From positions 16,875,650 to 16,939,649 of the forward strand of contig CM067069.1 of the NCBI GenBank assembly GCA_033980235.1: a stretch of 64,000 nt of DNA. The letters are read 5' to 3'. The notes beneath the pieces were generated by a model. The model made no database searches, was not told the origin of the DNA, and saw only the letters and a program-made list of their open reading frames with translations. A program made the position numbers and the translations under genes. The stretch is from Diadema setosum (Eukaryota > Echinodermata > Echinoidea > Diadematoida > Diadematidae). Shown here one piece after another: positions 36,759-47,146 of this stretch (position 1 is the first letter of the stretch; each line of letters opens with the position of its first letter).

Positions 36759-37374
36759 CTGTTTGTTAATTTTCTGATGCAGGGTCATATATATTTCATT
36801 CATGTGATAGAATTTAGAGAAGAAGTTTGTCCAGTTCATAATTAAAGACCCTTCAGCATAATTCTGTTAGACGAGACAAATGTCAAATTTTGACCCACTA
36901 TCTTATACTGTCATGCTAAATGAGAAATTTAACACTGTCCATACACACGTGAGCAGAACAAAATGTTTCAAATATTCAGTTGCATCGGAGTGGAATGCCG
37001 GAATAAAACATGAATCGCTGTCCATCCATTCATCCATCTGTAGGCTTATTGTCTATTTATTTGCTCATGGTTGTCAGTTATACTTTTGTTTTGATTCTTT
37101 AGTCTCAAGTAGAATGTACATCTCTAATAAAAACATTTTTGGTGCAATCAACCAATTTTATTGACACTTAGTCCATTCTCTATTAAATACAATGCTTCAT
37201 TACAATTATCCATATAGAGCTTAGTGATTATCAAAATATGGACTGTCGTGTTCCAGAATGAATAGATAATGATGAATTGAGCTTTTATGTGGTCGTTTGC
37301 AGTACTTGAACATGTTGAACAAGTGAGTTTTTGAATTTTTGTTGGTCAGTCGTGAAATCACAAATTTTACTTAC

Positions 37375-37416
37375 CCTGACTGTGCGAGCTCTGAGTAGTT
37401 GCAGCGATAGTAGATC
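37375..37416 (-). CDS. Linker microexon before CUB-B, unit 5
   Basis: 42 nt, STIAATTQSSHSQ. Confidence 0.75.
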
Positions 37417-37779
37417 CTAAACCAGAATAATGTAACAATGCAAATATTTGCTAGTGATGAACCAATATAATTCAAAACTATTGTATGATCTTCCTTGAAA
37501 GACATAGTCATTCTCACAACACGTTGGTATGCTGAAATACAGTGTGGTGAAATATCAAATCTTAACGCCATCTTATCACAAAAAAGAAAATCAGACATCA
37601 GCAATTTCATATTTTCCCCCAGTATTTGATATCTTTATTCAAATTAATGAAATCCTTCAGTTGAGATGTTTTTATTGGAACCGATTGTCAATTTGCCCTA
37701 CATCACATCAACATAAATAAAAGCACTACCCGCTGCATAATGTAAGGATTAGAAAGACAACTTGCTGTCGAGCTGAAGC

Positions 37780-37839
37780 TGGGCGGTCTAGTGAAGATGA
37801 CGCCTGTCCGGAGATCAGGAAGTCGTAGGTTTGAATCCT
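37780..37839 (+). repeat. tRNA-like relic, unit 5
   Basis: Copy of the 16853 element. Confidence 0.5.
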
Positions 37840-38186
37840 TATGATATTATTATAATGTTTATAGAATGTACGCCCATGATTTCTTTTCATCATGGCAACA
37901 ACTACTACTAAAACAAATAAACAAACGAACAAATTTTGCATTTTCAGATATGAAATTAACAGTCGATTCTTTGGTAAATACAATGATTTATAAAATTACC
38001 TTTATGACAACTTACTGATTATTAAAATTACCTTTATGACAACTTACTGATTATTAAAATGGCATGTGGAATGTTATGTGCCAGAATGAGTAGATAATAA
38101 TTTCACGTAGTCCTGTGCAGGACTTGAACAAGAAAACTTTTGGATATCCAATGCTTGTCAGTCATGACATCTTGAATATTACTTAC

Positions 38187-38228
38187 CCTGACTGTGCGAG
38201 CTTTGGGTAGTTGGGACCATAGTTGAAC
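38187..38228 (-). CDS. Linker microexon after CUB-A, unit 6
   Basis: 42 nt, STMVPTTQSSHSQ. Confidence 0.75.
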
Positions 38229-38764
38229 CTAAACAAGAATCATATAACAATATAAATGTTTGCTATTGGTGCAGAATACCAACCGATTTAGAACTCAAAC
38301 GTGATCAAGCTTTCAAGACTTTCTTACTCTCAAAACATGCCGCTGTGTTCAAATAGTGTCAAAACTTAACTTAAACCTATTACAAAATTGAGATACCGAC
38401 AATTCTTTTTTTTCTTCTTTGTATTTGTTTCCCTGGGACGGATATTCCTATGCCTTTTTTATATACTATTTTTTTTTTCAAGAAATGTAGTTTATTACAT
38501 TTGTTATACGCAGAAGCTATTATGGAGGTTATAAAACAGAAGGAAATAACAACAGTGCTTTCTCAAAACATTGAATCACAGGTACATCAATATTCGCAGT
38601 ATGTTTCCTTGCCCACATTTCGTCTTTAAACGGAATTCAGATGGGTTGAGATATCAAACTGCGTGCCTGCGGGTGACGATATTGTTCGGAAATCCGTTAC
38701 AGCTTTAATAATTGTCATGTTTTCAATTTCACATCCGTTGGCAGCTGATGCATTCAAAACCCAC

Positions 38765-39115
38765 CTTCTTGGCACTGGAGTGTCAAGTCAGCCCTGAAAC
38801 CAGAGTATCTTACGGACCCATCACTGTGGAAGTACACAAAGGCTGACGTCGAATTCACCAGAACGTCAAACGGCGTCTCACGGTCTCCTGTGATTCTCCT
38901 TTCCACTGCTGTTGCATCTGCCCGAGTCGAACCAGGTCCTACTTTCACATAATCATAGGGACGTTCCGTTCGGAAACTGAGAAATTCCACGTTGAGTGAG
39001 CATCCAGCAGGAGAATTAATTGACCATAGGACATCTGAGAAATCATCGTAGTCATCTGGGAAATTTGGTGAGGCGATGCGGTAGGTCATCCCAGGAACAA
39101 GCCTGACGTTTCCAC
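38765..39115 (-). CDS. CUB-A exon, unit 6
   Basis: FHSDGSVRYSG type, intact. Confidence 0.85.
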
Positions 39116-39969
39116 CTGAAAAGATGAAAAGCAGTATTAAAACGTCTCAACGAATTGACAATGCAAGTTGAATGCAACTTAACTGTAAATTAATATTAAC
39201 ATTCAAAAAAAAAATGCTGAGACGTCTCGAGCACTGAATCCAAAGAAAATTGAACTAGAATGCAAAATGGGGCTAATATTGGCGTTCCTCTACAACACCA
39301 CAACAGATAGGTCGTATATCATGAGCAATGTGATTGGCTACAATAACAAAACATCCAACAGATTATAGATTAAACAGATAATATTATATACTGTAAAGTA
39401 TGATTGGATAGCTACCTTTGATTTTTATCAATAGAGCATTTAAGCTCTTGAGAACTGTTTGAACATTTTATGCAGAAAAGTGATTAATTAATTCCATTAT
39501 AACTTGTATAATTGTTAGATGAAGAAACCCGGAAGTGGCATCAGAAGTTGCGCTGAATGCCTTTTTTGTTATTGTTATTTTTTGCTTGTTAGCTCGTGAA
39601 ACCCTGAGGTGTTCCCCCCTTCCCCCCCCCCCCCTTTGAAAACACTCCGCCGGCCCTGTGGTGTGCTCATGGTCATCAGTTATGTTTTATCTTTCTTGTG
39701 ACTTTGTCATCTCAACTATTGTCTCATCTTCACTGGGAACAATTTTTGTGCACTTAGCTAATTTGTATAACACTTACTCGATTCTTTGGTAAATACAATG
39801 ATTTATAAAATTACCTTTATGACAACTTACTGATTATTAAAATGGCATGTGGAATGTTATGTGCCAGAATGAGTAGATAATAATTTCACGTAGTCGTGTG
39901 GAAGACTTGAACAAGAAAACTTTTGGATATCCAATGCTTGTCAGTCATGAAATCTTGAATATTACTTAC

Positions 39970-40011
39970 CCTGACTGTGCGAGCTTTGGGTAGTTGGGAC
40001 CATAGTTGAAC
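39970..40011 (-). CDS. Linker microexon before CUB-A, unit 6
   Basis: 42 nt, STMVPTTQSSHSQ. Confidence 0.75.
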
Positions 40012-40236
40012 CTAAACAAGAATCATAAAACAATATAAATGTTTGCTATTGGTGCAGAATGCCAACCGATTTAGAACTCAAACGTGATCAAGCTTTCAAG
40101 ACTTTGTCACTCTCAAAATTGCAACTTATAATTTTCATCAATAAAGCATTCAACCTCTTGAGAACTGTTTGAACATTGGAAGCAGAAAAATGAATAAATA
40201 ATTTCATTATAACTTGTATAATTATAAAGTATTTAC

Positions 40237-40278
40237 CGTCTGTGTCCAGGACAAATAGTTGCTCGGTTGTGCCTGCAC
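40237..40278 (-). CDS. GAGTTEQ microexon, unit 6
   Basis: 42 nt, GAGTTEQLFVLDTD. Confidence 0.7.
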
Positions 40279-40546
40279 CTGAAGATTTAATAGCAAAAAT
40301 AACCACACTATTATTTATGACTTTCATACTAAAAAAGAAGAACAACAAATGTTTCAATTTCGAAGATTTGGATCGAAGTTAAGGAAGTTGAATTTCGATA
40401 GCAAAGGTTTTCTACGGTTAAGAAAATATCATTCATCATTTGATGTTCCTATTAACAAAATTATATAGAACGTAAGAGACGAAAAACTTAATTTCTGTGG
40501 AGTATCGCTGTCATGTTAAAAAGGGTAGTACATACATATATATTAT

Positions 40547-40591
<45 letters not shown>

Positions 40592-41410
40592 CTATTGTGC
40601 AAATAACTAAAAAAAAAAATATATAGTTCCCATAGTAATTGCCACCACAGAGTCAGTATATCTAAACTTAGGAATGGCCTGTAACACTTCAATATGTAGG
40701 ACTATTCTGATCTTGCCGCTATACCTTGTCATGGTTTACCGTGTATATTATTTCCACAATCACAAGCTTTCTCATTGTAAAAGTAGCAATTAATGTGCTT
40801 TCTCAACAAACCATTGCCGCGCCACTTGAGTACTCTCCTGTTTTTCTATCTCAAAATATTGTGTGAAGTTAATACTGTATTTTAGTTGTAATTATAACTT
40901 TATTCGTGCTCACTTATCATTATTTCAACAAATAATTGGTCATAGAAGACGAATACATGTAATTGCAAGAGCAAAGATGTAAAGAAAATGCCAAGCTTTG
41001 CATCGGTGTAAATTCTATGACAAATCTATAATTGCTTTTCTCTAAAATTGCTTTTCTCTAAAATGCCCAGTAAATATATTACTTTTGCCCACAAAACAGT
41101 GACATAAACTTAGAATTTGCTCGCAAATCCAATATGAAACACTTCTTGCTAGTCAATCGCCACATAAAATGCAAACTATTGACAAGAGGAACGGAATCGC
41201 GAGAAACGCTTTCATTTTACTGTGGCATTTGGCGATTTATTGATCGGTTTAGGCGGGTCTCTGAGTTTGAGCGGAATATGCGAAGTTGGAAAGCCGTCGA
41301 CTGAGTCGGACTTTGTAAATCTTATGCTTGATGAATGCAGACAGGGAAAATAAACAGAAAAAAAAAGGAAAATAGAACTCATCATGTTAACGACATAATC
41401 AAGTGCTCAC

Positions 41411-41755
41411 CCTGCATACAATCTGCTTGCACTGTTATATTGAATCCAGTGCTAGTGGATCTGTCATTAGAAACGAATCGAATCAACGTGCGTTCAGAGT
41501 TAACGTCGAGGTCAAAGGGCTTGACTGGTCCAAAATAGGAATGGTCGTCGCCGATGTGAAGCCAGTCTCTAAATGCAGTGTCGAAAGTTACAAAGTGGAC
41601 GTGTAGCTGACATCCCGATGGAACTGTGACACTCCACGACACGTTAGTGTTGTCGCGATAGTCTCGCGGGAAGTTCGGAGAGGTGATGGCGGCAACTGCA
41701 CCATCTGATTCCAAGTTCACTGTTCCAAAGAAAGGATTGAAGCCCAGGATGTTCA
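41411..41755 (-). CDS. CUB-B exon, unit 6 (first CUB in transcription order)
   Basis: Peptide identical to units 1, 2, 3 and 5. It is the CUB copy nearest the FN3 exon and so the most N-terminal in the array. Confidence 0.85.
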
Positions 41756-42371
41756 CTGTTTGTTAATTTTCTGATGCAGGGTCATATATATTTCATTCAT
41801 GTGATAGAATTTAGAGAAGAAGTTTGTCCAGTTCATAATTAAAGACCCTTCAGCATAATTCTGTTAGACGAGACAAATGTCAAATTTTGACCCACTATCT
41901 TATACTGTCATGCTAAATGAGAAATTTAACACTGTCCATACACACGTGAGCAGAACAAAATGTTTCAAATATTCAGTTGCATCGGAGTGGAATGCCGGAA
42001 TAAAACATGAATCGCTGTCCATCCATTCATCCATCTGTAGGCTTATTGTCTATTTATTTGCTCATGGTTGTCAGTTATACTTTTGTTTTGATTCTTTAGT
42101 CTCAAGTAGAATGTACATCTCTAATAAAAACATTTTTGGTGCAATCAACCAATTTTATTGACACTTAGTCCATTCTCTATTAAATACAATGCTTCATTAC
42201 AATTATCCATATAGAGCTTAGTGATTATCAAAATATGGACTGTCGTGTTCCAGAATGAATAGATAATGATGAATTGAGCTTTTATGTGGTCGTTTGCAGT
42301 ACTTGAACATGTTGAACAAGTGAGTTTTTGAATTTTTGTTGGTCAGTCGTGAAATCACAAATTTTACTTAC

Positions 42372-42413
42372 CCTGACTGTGCGAGCTCTGAGTAGTTGCA
42401 GCGATAGTAGATC
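42372..42413 (-). CDS. Linker microexon before CUB-B, unit 6
   Basis: 42 nt, STIAATTQSSHSQ. It is the first array exon after FN3, and both have phase 1 ends, so FN3 can be joined directly to it. Confidence 0.75.
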
Positions 42414-42777
42414 CTAAACCAGAATAATGTAACAATGCAAATATTTGCTAGTGATGAACCAATATAATTCAAAACTATTGTATGATCTTCCTTGAAAGAC
42501 ATAGTCATTCTCACAACACGTTGGTATGCTGAAATACAGTGTGGTGAAATATCAAATCTTAACGCCATCTTATCACAAAAAAGAAAATCAGACATCAGCA
42601 ATTTCATATTTTCCCCCAGTATTTGTTATCTTTATTCAAATTAATGAAATCCTTCAGTTGAGATGTTTTTATTGGAACCGATTGTCAATTTGCCCTACAT
42701 CACATCAACATAAATATAAGCACTACCCGCTGCATAATGTAAGGATTAGAAAGACAACTTGCTGTCGAGCTGAAGCT

Positions 42778-42837
42778 GGGCGGTCTAGTGAAGATGACGC
42801 CTGTCCGGAGATCAGGTAGTCGTAGGTTTGAATCCTT
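42778..42837 (+). repeat. tRNA-like relic, unit 6
   Basis: Copy of the 16853 element with GGTAGTCGTAGG in place of GGAAGTCGTAGG. Confidence 0.5.
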
Positions 42838-42955
42838 ATGATATTATTATAATGTTTATAGAATGTACGCCCATGATTTCTTTCATCATGGCAACAACTA
42901 CTACTAAAACAAATAAACAAACGAACAAATTTTGCATTTTCAGATATGAAATTAA

Positions 42956-43092
42956 CAACTTTGGACAAGAAAAGTACCTGTATTGTTCATTTTCGTCAAA
43001 AACTTGTTTTGCCCCCCCCCCCAAAAAAAAAGTATAGGGGAAGGGAGGGGGGGGGGGGGACAAGTGCCCCCTGTGTCCCCCCCCCCCCCCCG
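42956..43092. other. Outer right flank of the array
   Basis: Unique flank beginning CTTTGGACAAGAAAAGTACC and passing through poly-C, poly-A and poly-G runs. CTTTGG is shared with the internal junction TCGATTCTTTGG and could be the microhomology at the founding duplication breakpoint. Confidence 0.6.
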
Positions 43093-43129
43093 CTTCCGGC
43101 GCTCGTAGACCATGAAAATATATTGCACC

Positions 43130-43535
43130 ATTTGAGACCTGGGAAAAATAACATTTTAACATTGTTTCTTCACCTATGACTTTGACCTTTGACCTCTTGA
43201 CCCGAATGTCTCCCTGGAGAATTTTATTTCATAGTAGGGCCTACATTATACTAAGTTTCACAAAAATCAATGAATTCATGCACTGCATTGACATGGGGGA
43301 AACTGAAATTTGTATTATTTGACATTGACTCTTTGATCTTTGACCTTCAGCATGTGCATCCAAAAATTCGATAGGCACAACTTATACTCACTCAAATATA
43401 CACATGCCAAGTTTCATCTGGATATCTCAAAATATTCTTTAGTTACGCTGTCCACAAAATTGATTGCGGATTGAAGGACCGAAGGACGGACAGCCCAAAA
43501 ACATAATGCCTCCGTTGACACTTCATGGAGGAGGC
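43130..43535. repeat. TGACCT-rich repeat ending in ATGCCTCCG
   Basis: Contains GACTTTGACCTTTGACCTCT, CTTTGATCTTTGACCTTCAG, the phrase CATGCCAAGTTTCATCTGGATAT, GGACGGACAGCC and CATAATGCCTCCG...GGAGGAGGCG. It belongs to the same class as 7290-7985 and 56200-56935. It sits between the array and FN3. Confidence 0.6.
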
Positions 43536-43949
43536 GTAAAACGTTTCGCAATTTCTGAGTTTCGGTAATCTGAAAACGAAGTAATGTGCGTACAAACAAA
43601 CCTTCAGAATTAAAGAACCATATCTGTGTGTGTGTCTTCTTTTATTTAAAAGCCTTCATATTAACAACATTTGATCATATTTTGATTAACAAACCTTAAA
43701 ATAAAGAGCCTTATTTTGCTTTCGGATTAACGAATCTTCGGAATGATAAACTTTGTTTAGTTTATGATATAATTACAGTAAGCTTCAGAGTAAAAAGCAT
43801 AATTTCATCTGCAGATTATGATCCCTTCGGATCACAAATGAACCAACGCGATAATAAAACTTTGAAATAGTAAACTGTAATCACAAGCAGCGTGTGTTAA
43901 GTACTTGTAAGTGACTTCCTGCTTTGGTCTCATCAATCTCTAGACTCAC
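43536..43949. other. Intron between array and FN3 exon
   Basis: Short diverged direct repeats containing AACAAACCTT(C/A) and TAAA(G/A)A(G/A)CC are visible at about 43595-43870. No exon recognised. Confidence 0.35.
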
Positions 43950-44234
43950 CTGTTGGAGGCACCACGGTGGTACTGGCGGTCCTTGACACTATCTTCCTCC
44001 CAAGGGGCGTTACATCGATCACATACTCCGTGTCACCAATGAGATCACTGACTAGAAGGCTATGTTCGCCCGGCAATTCGACACTGTAGCTAATCAGTTG
44101 TCCCGTGGCAACATCCCAGATGAGGATGGCGTACGCCGTGACGAGGTTTGCGCCCTCAGCGGGGGGTTCCCATGAAACAATTACAGATGATGCTGAGAGG
44201 GGAACAGCTTCGAGATTGCGCACTTCGATCTGTC
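43950..44234 (-). CDS. Fibronectin type III exon
   Basis: 285 nt, phase 1-1, acceptor CATTAACAG, donor ACAG|GTGAGT. It encodes one complete FN3 domain of about 95 residues: QIEVRNLEAVPLSASSVIVSW with the conserved Trp, PPAEGANLVTAYAILIWD with the conserved Tyr, LLVSDLIGDTEYVIDVTPLG with the canonical L..L...TEY motif, then a Thr-rich tail. FN3 is a beta-sandwich adhesion module of extracellular and receptor proteins. It lies immediately upstream of the array on the same strand with matching phase, so I place it N-terminal to the CUB repeats. Confidence 0.85.
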
Positions 44235-44520
44235 CTGTTAATGAGGAAATAAAAACATACAAAACATAATTATAACCGTCAACTTGTCGTGATCTCTACA
44301 CTAACGTCCGCTGTCAGTCTTTTCTCTACACAATTAGTGCTACAGGAGGACTTCGGAGATTCCAGATAATGGGTGCACATGTATTAATATTTCATTGCCT
44401 CACTTGAAATATATATAAAAAAAAAATACAAGAGACACCTCGATCTGGAGCTGTCTAAAGAATATTTCCCAAAAAGTTTCGGTGAAACTTGGACATTTCG
44501 ATTATTTTGACCACTGACTG

Positions 44521-45505
44521 GTTACGCGGGACCCCGACAAGACCTCTCATCACCTGGAACAACTAAAATCGCACCTCAAAGACAGAAATTACAACCCCAA
44601 AATGGTAAACTAACAAATTTCGCGAGCACATGATCACAATTGCACTAGGGGAAATCTTCTCTCATACAAGGAACGAACCACAACAAACAACATACACTTC
44701 CCTATCACATACACACCCACCACAGTCAACGTCTTGCGCATCATCCACATACATTTTTCCATTATTAGCGAGTGCGATACCCTACGAGGTATCTTTCCAA
44801 GGCCACCCATCACATCCTACCGACGTAGTAGAAGGCTACGGGACATGCTTGTGAATGACAAATTACCCAAACAACACACTCCAGCCACAGACCATAAAGA
44901 ACATACTCAAACTCAAACAATATCCATGCTTGTAGACGCAATATTCATGAAGACGCCCTATACAGAGCTCTGAATCATCAACGAACACCAACTCACACAC
45001 TTCTCTGAGCCCACCCCACCCAACCTCACCATGAGATCCACAGTACGCCTACAGACATCGGCTCTTCAACGCCTGGTTTCTACCAATGCAAGTAAAAAAA
45101 AAAAATGCATCCTGCACCAGCTGCACATCCAAGACACACACGCATTCACAAGCTCATCAACAAAGAAAACCTATTTCATCACAGACCATATTATAAACTG
45201 CATTCTTGGGTAATACACCTCATCACATGCTCTGGCCTGCAGTACGTTGGTAAAACCCAGACGTCTCTGCACACCCGCCTAAACAATACAAGCTCTGAGA
45301 TTATCAACCACAGCACCGTTGGGCTTCCAGCCGCAAAATCCTTCCCTACACCTTGCACTTTAACCTACAAAATCATTCAGTTCAGGATGTACAAATCACA
45401 GGCATCGAACTCATCAAAAATAAGGAAAGCCATATCATACTCAACCTAGAATCGTACTGGATATCCCAATTTCACACTTTTACGCCCACAGGGAATTAAT
45501 GCCGA
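44521..45505 (+). mobile_element. Penelope-like element fragment with GIY-YIG endonuclease
   Basis: Across shifted frames the plus strand gives a post-RT region (CDTLRGIFPRPPITSYRRSR, followed by a RLRDML-like stretch), then VIHLITCSGLQYVGKTQTSL and HTRLNN, and finally NLESYWISQFHTFTP. Order and motifs match the C-terminal half of Penelope-like retroelements: RT thumb/linker, then a GIY-YIG-type nuclease with the YVGKT core and the ESYWI...TL.P tail. The stops and frameshifts show it is dead. The N-terminal RT core is absent, as is usual for 5'-truncated copies. Confidence 0.65.
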
Positions 45506-46194
45506 TCCTTAATTTTTCATTCACCCTTTCTCATTTCACAGGACTCGTTTTAATCTATCACCCAGAACCTATGAAAGTGTTGATGATTATTGAGTATTCA
45601 CTTATGTTTACAGTATCAATAATGAAGGGGTTGAATGAAATGATAGGAATAATATTCATGTTTCTAGGATTGGATGGATTATGATATATTTATGTGCGGA
45701 TATCTGCTTCTGTATTAGAAGCACATTATCCACATGTGTGTTTTCAGTAATACGTTTGTATATAAACTTGAAAGCGCGTGGATAATTACGGTATGTATGC
45801 AAGTGCACTATTTGGAGTGATTATGCACCAGGTCTTGTATGTATGTCCACGCTTTTATAATTTGTGTGTATTTTACTGCACGCACACATTCAGTGCATGA
45901 TCTTGGGCAAAATGTAAGAGAGAAGTCGAGTATAATTATTAATCTAATTCAAGTTCTTAGCGCCATCAACGTCCCGAATACTCCAAGCCACATCACCCCC
46001 ACACTTCACTATCCCCAGGGATTGCGAACCCCTCACACTTACCCCTCTGACACCACACCACACACAGGTGTCATATCTGGCAATATACACGTATACTTTA
46101 TTTGTCAGCATTTTCTAGCCATTTCGAGTATTAGGAACATCTTCAATATGAAATGCTCTTTGGGAGTTTTTACTCTTGTGTGATTAACCTTTTT
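45506..46194. other. Non-coding, no recognised feature
   Basis: AT-rich. No exon, RNA gene or clear repeat boundary seen between the Penelope-like fragment and the LINE tail. Confidence 0.35.
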
Positions 46195-46948
46195 TCAATT
46201 CAATTCAATTCATTTATTTTTCATTCTTCTTTTTCCAACAAAACATAACGCATAATATAATCAATTGTTTGGAATTACATCATAAACATAAACATTCGAC
46301 TTTGTAAAAGATAAATGCTACAAATAAACAAAGGAATGCACACTAGCAAAAAAGTACAAAGTTATGCTTCAGTTGAGAAAAAAAAAAGAACTGAGAGGTC
46401 CACTAAAAAGCAAGCTTGTATATTGTGAACCACTCAAAAAATGAACAAACTTATGAATTACTTATTTACAAATACTTATCACAGGTATAATTTACGACAG
46501 AACGATACAAGACAGGAAAAAAAAAACATGACACGACTTGACAAAAAAGACGGAAAGAATGGGGAGAGAGAAAGGAAAAGAGAATAAGAGAAAGCCTAAA
46601 CGCTGAACTAGGGAAATGGAACAGGGGTGATTGAGAATGTGCTTCAGAGGGCTGGTATTGCACGCAGCTGTGCAGGGATTTAATGGCTATTGCATAATAA
46701 TCCTTGTAATCCATTACGTAATAATGAAGTCAGTAATCGAAAGATTGGTGGATGGATGATGAACCCTGAGGTTGATGAGATCTAATAACGAAATATATCA
46801 AAGAGGATTTAACAGAAATGCTTGCGCTTAAAAGAATGCAAAGACAATGAAAGAAGGGGAATTTTTTATTTCACAGCTTAATGAATTCCAAAATCTAGGA
46901 CCGGTGTATATAAATGTACTTTGAGCTAATAAAGTTCTCAAGAGGGGC

Positions 46949-47015
46949 AAACATTGAATTGAAAATACTGGGAAGTGCATTTATTGCACTTCCCGGTATT
47001 TTCAATTCAATGTTT
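46949..47015. repeat. Near-perfect palindrome 1 in the LINE
   Basis: Arms of 31 bp (AAACATTGAATTGAAAATAC... and inverse) differ by one base, with a spacer of about 5 nt. Confidence 0.9.
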
Positions 47016-47073
47016 CCACGGAATCAGTGTTTTCATAATCATCCCACTAGACAATCTAATGAGTTTCATTGTA

Positions 47074-47146
47074 TCAGCTTGGTCAGTTTATGTTTAATTA
47101 CAATGCAAATTTTGCATTGTAATTAAACATAAACTGACCAAGCTGA
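47074..47146. repeat. Perfect palindrome 2 in the LINE
   Basis: Two 36-bp arms, TCAGCTTGGTCAGTTTATGT... and its exact inverse, are separated by a single T at 47110. Confidence 0.95.

Larger units (their letters stand above)
12058..42955 (-). repeat. Six-unit tandem array of a dual-CUB exon module
   Basis: Unit starts fall at about 12058, 17026, 22015, 27960, 32964 and 37962, giving lengths near 4.97, 4.99, 5.95, 5.00, 5.00 and 4.99 kb. Each unit junction reads GATATGAAATTAACAG followed by TCGATTCTTTGGTAAATAC. Introns as well as exons are nearly identical; differences are scattered single bases, poly-C length (for example near 13690 and 23700) and (TA)n length (near 14630, 19620, 24640, 30555, 35560, 40555). 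Transcribed right to left, each unit reads: linker with IAATT, CUB-B, the GAGTTEQ microexon, linker with MVPTT, CUB-A, linker with MVPTT. All exons are phase 1-1. The two MVPTT-linker neighbourhoods inside a unit resemble each other, so the unit itself contains an older duplication. I infer internal exon amplification within one gene, because no first exon, stop or polyadenylation region recurs per unit. Confidence 0.9.

Noticed and set aside
12058..42955. CRISPR-like or bacterial tandem array
   Set aside because: Unit size (5 kb), spliced exons, GT-AG sites and animal extracellular domains exclude it.
12058..42955. Six separate tandem genes
   Set aside because: No recurring first exon, signal peptide, stop codon or polyadenylation region was found per unit, and all exons are phase 1-1. 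Transcripts would still be needed to exclude this completely.
46950..47126. Plus-strand frame containing HNHPTRQSNEFH as an independent gene
   Set aside because: It is the inverted segment of the LINE's own C-terminal coding region, bounded by palindromes.
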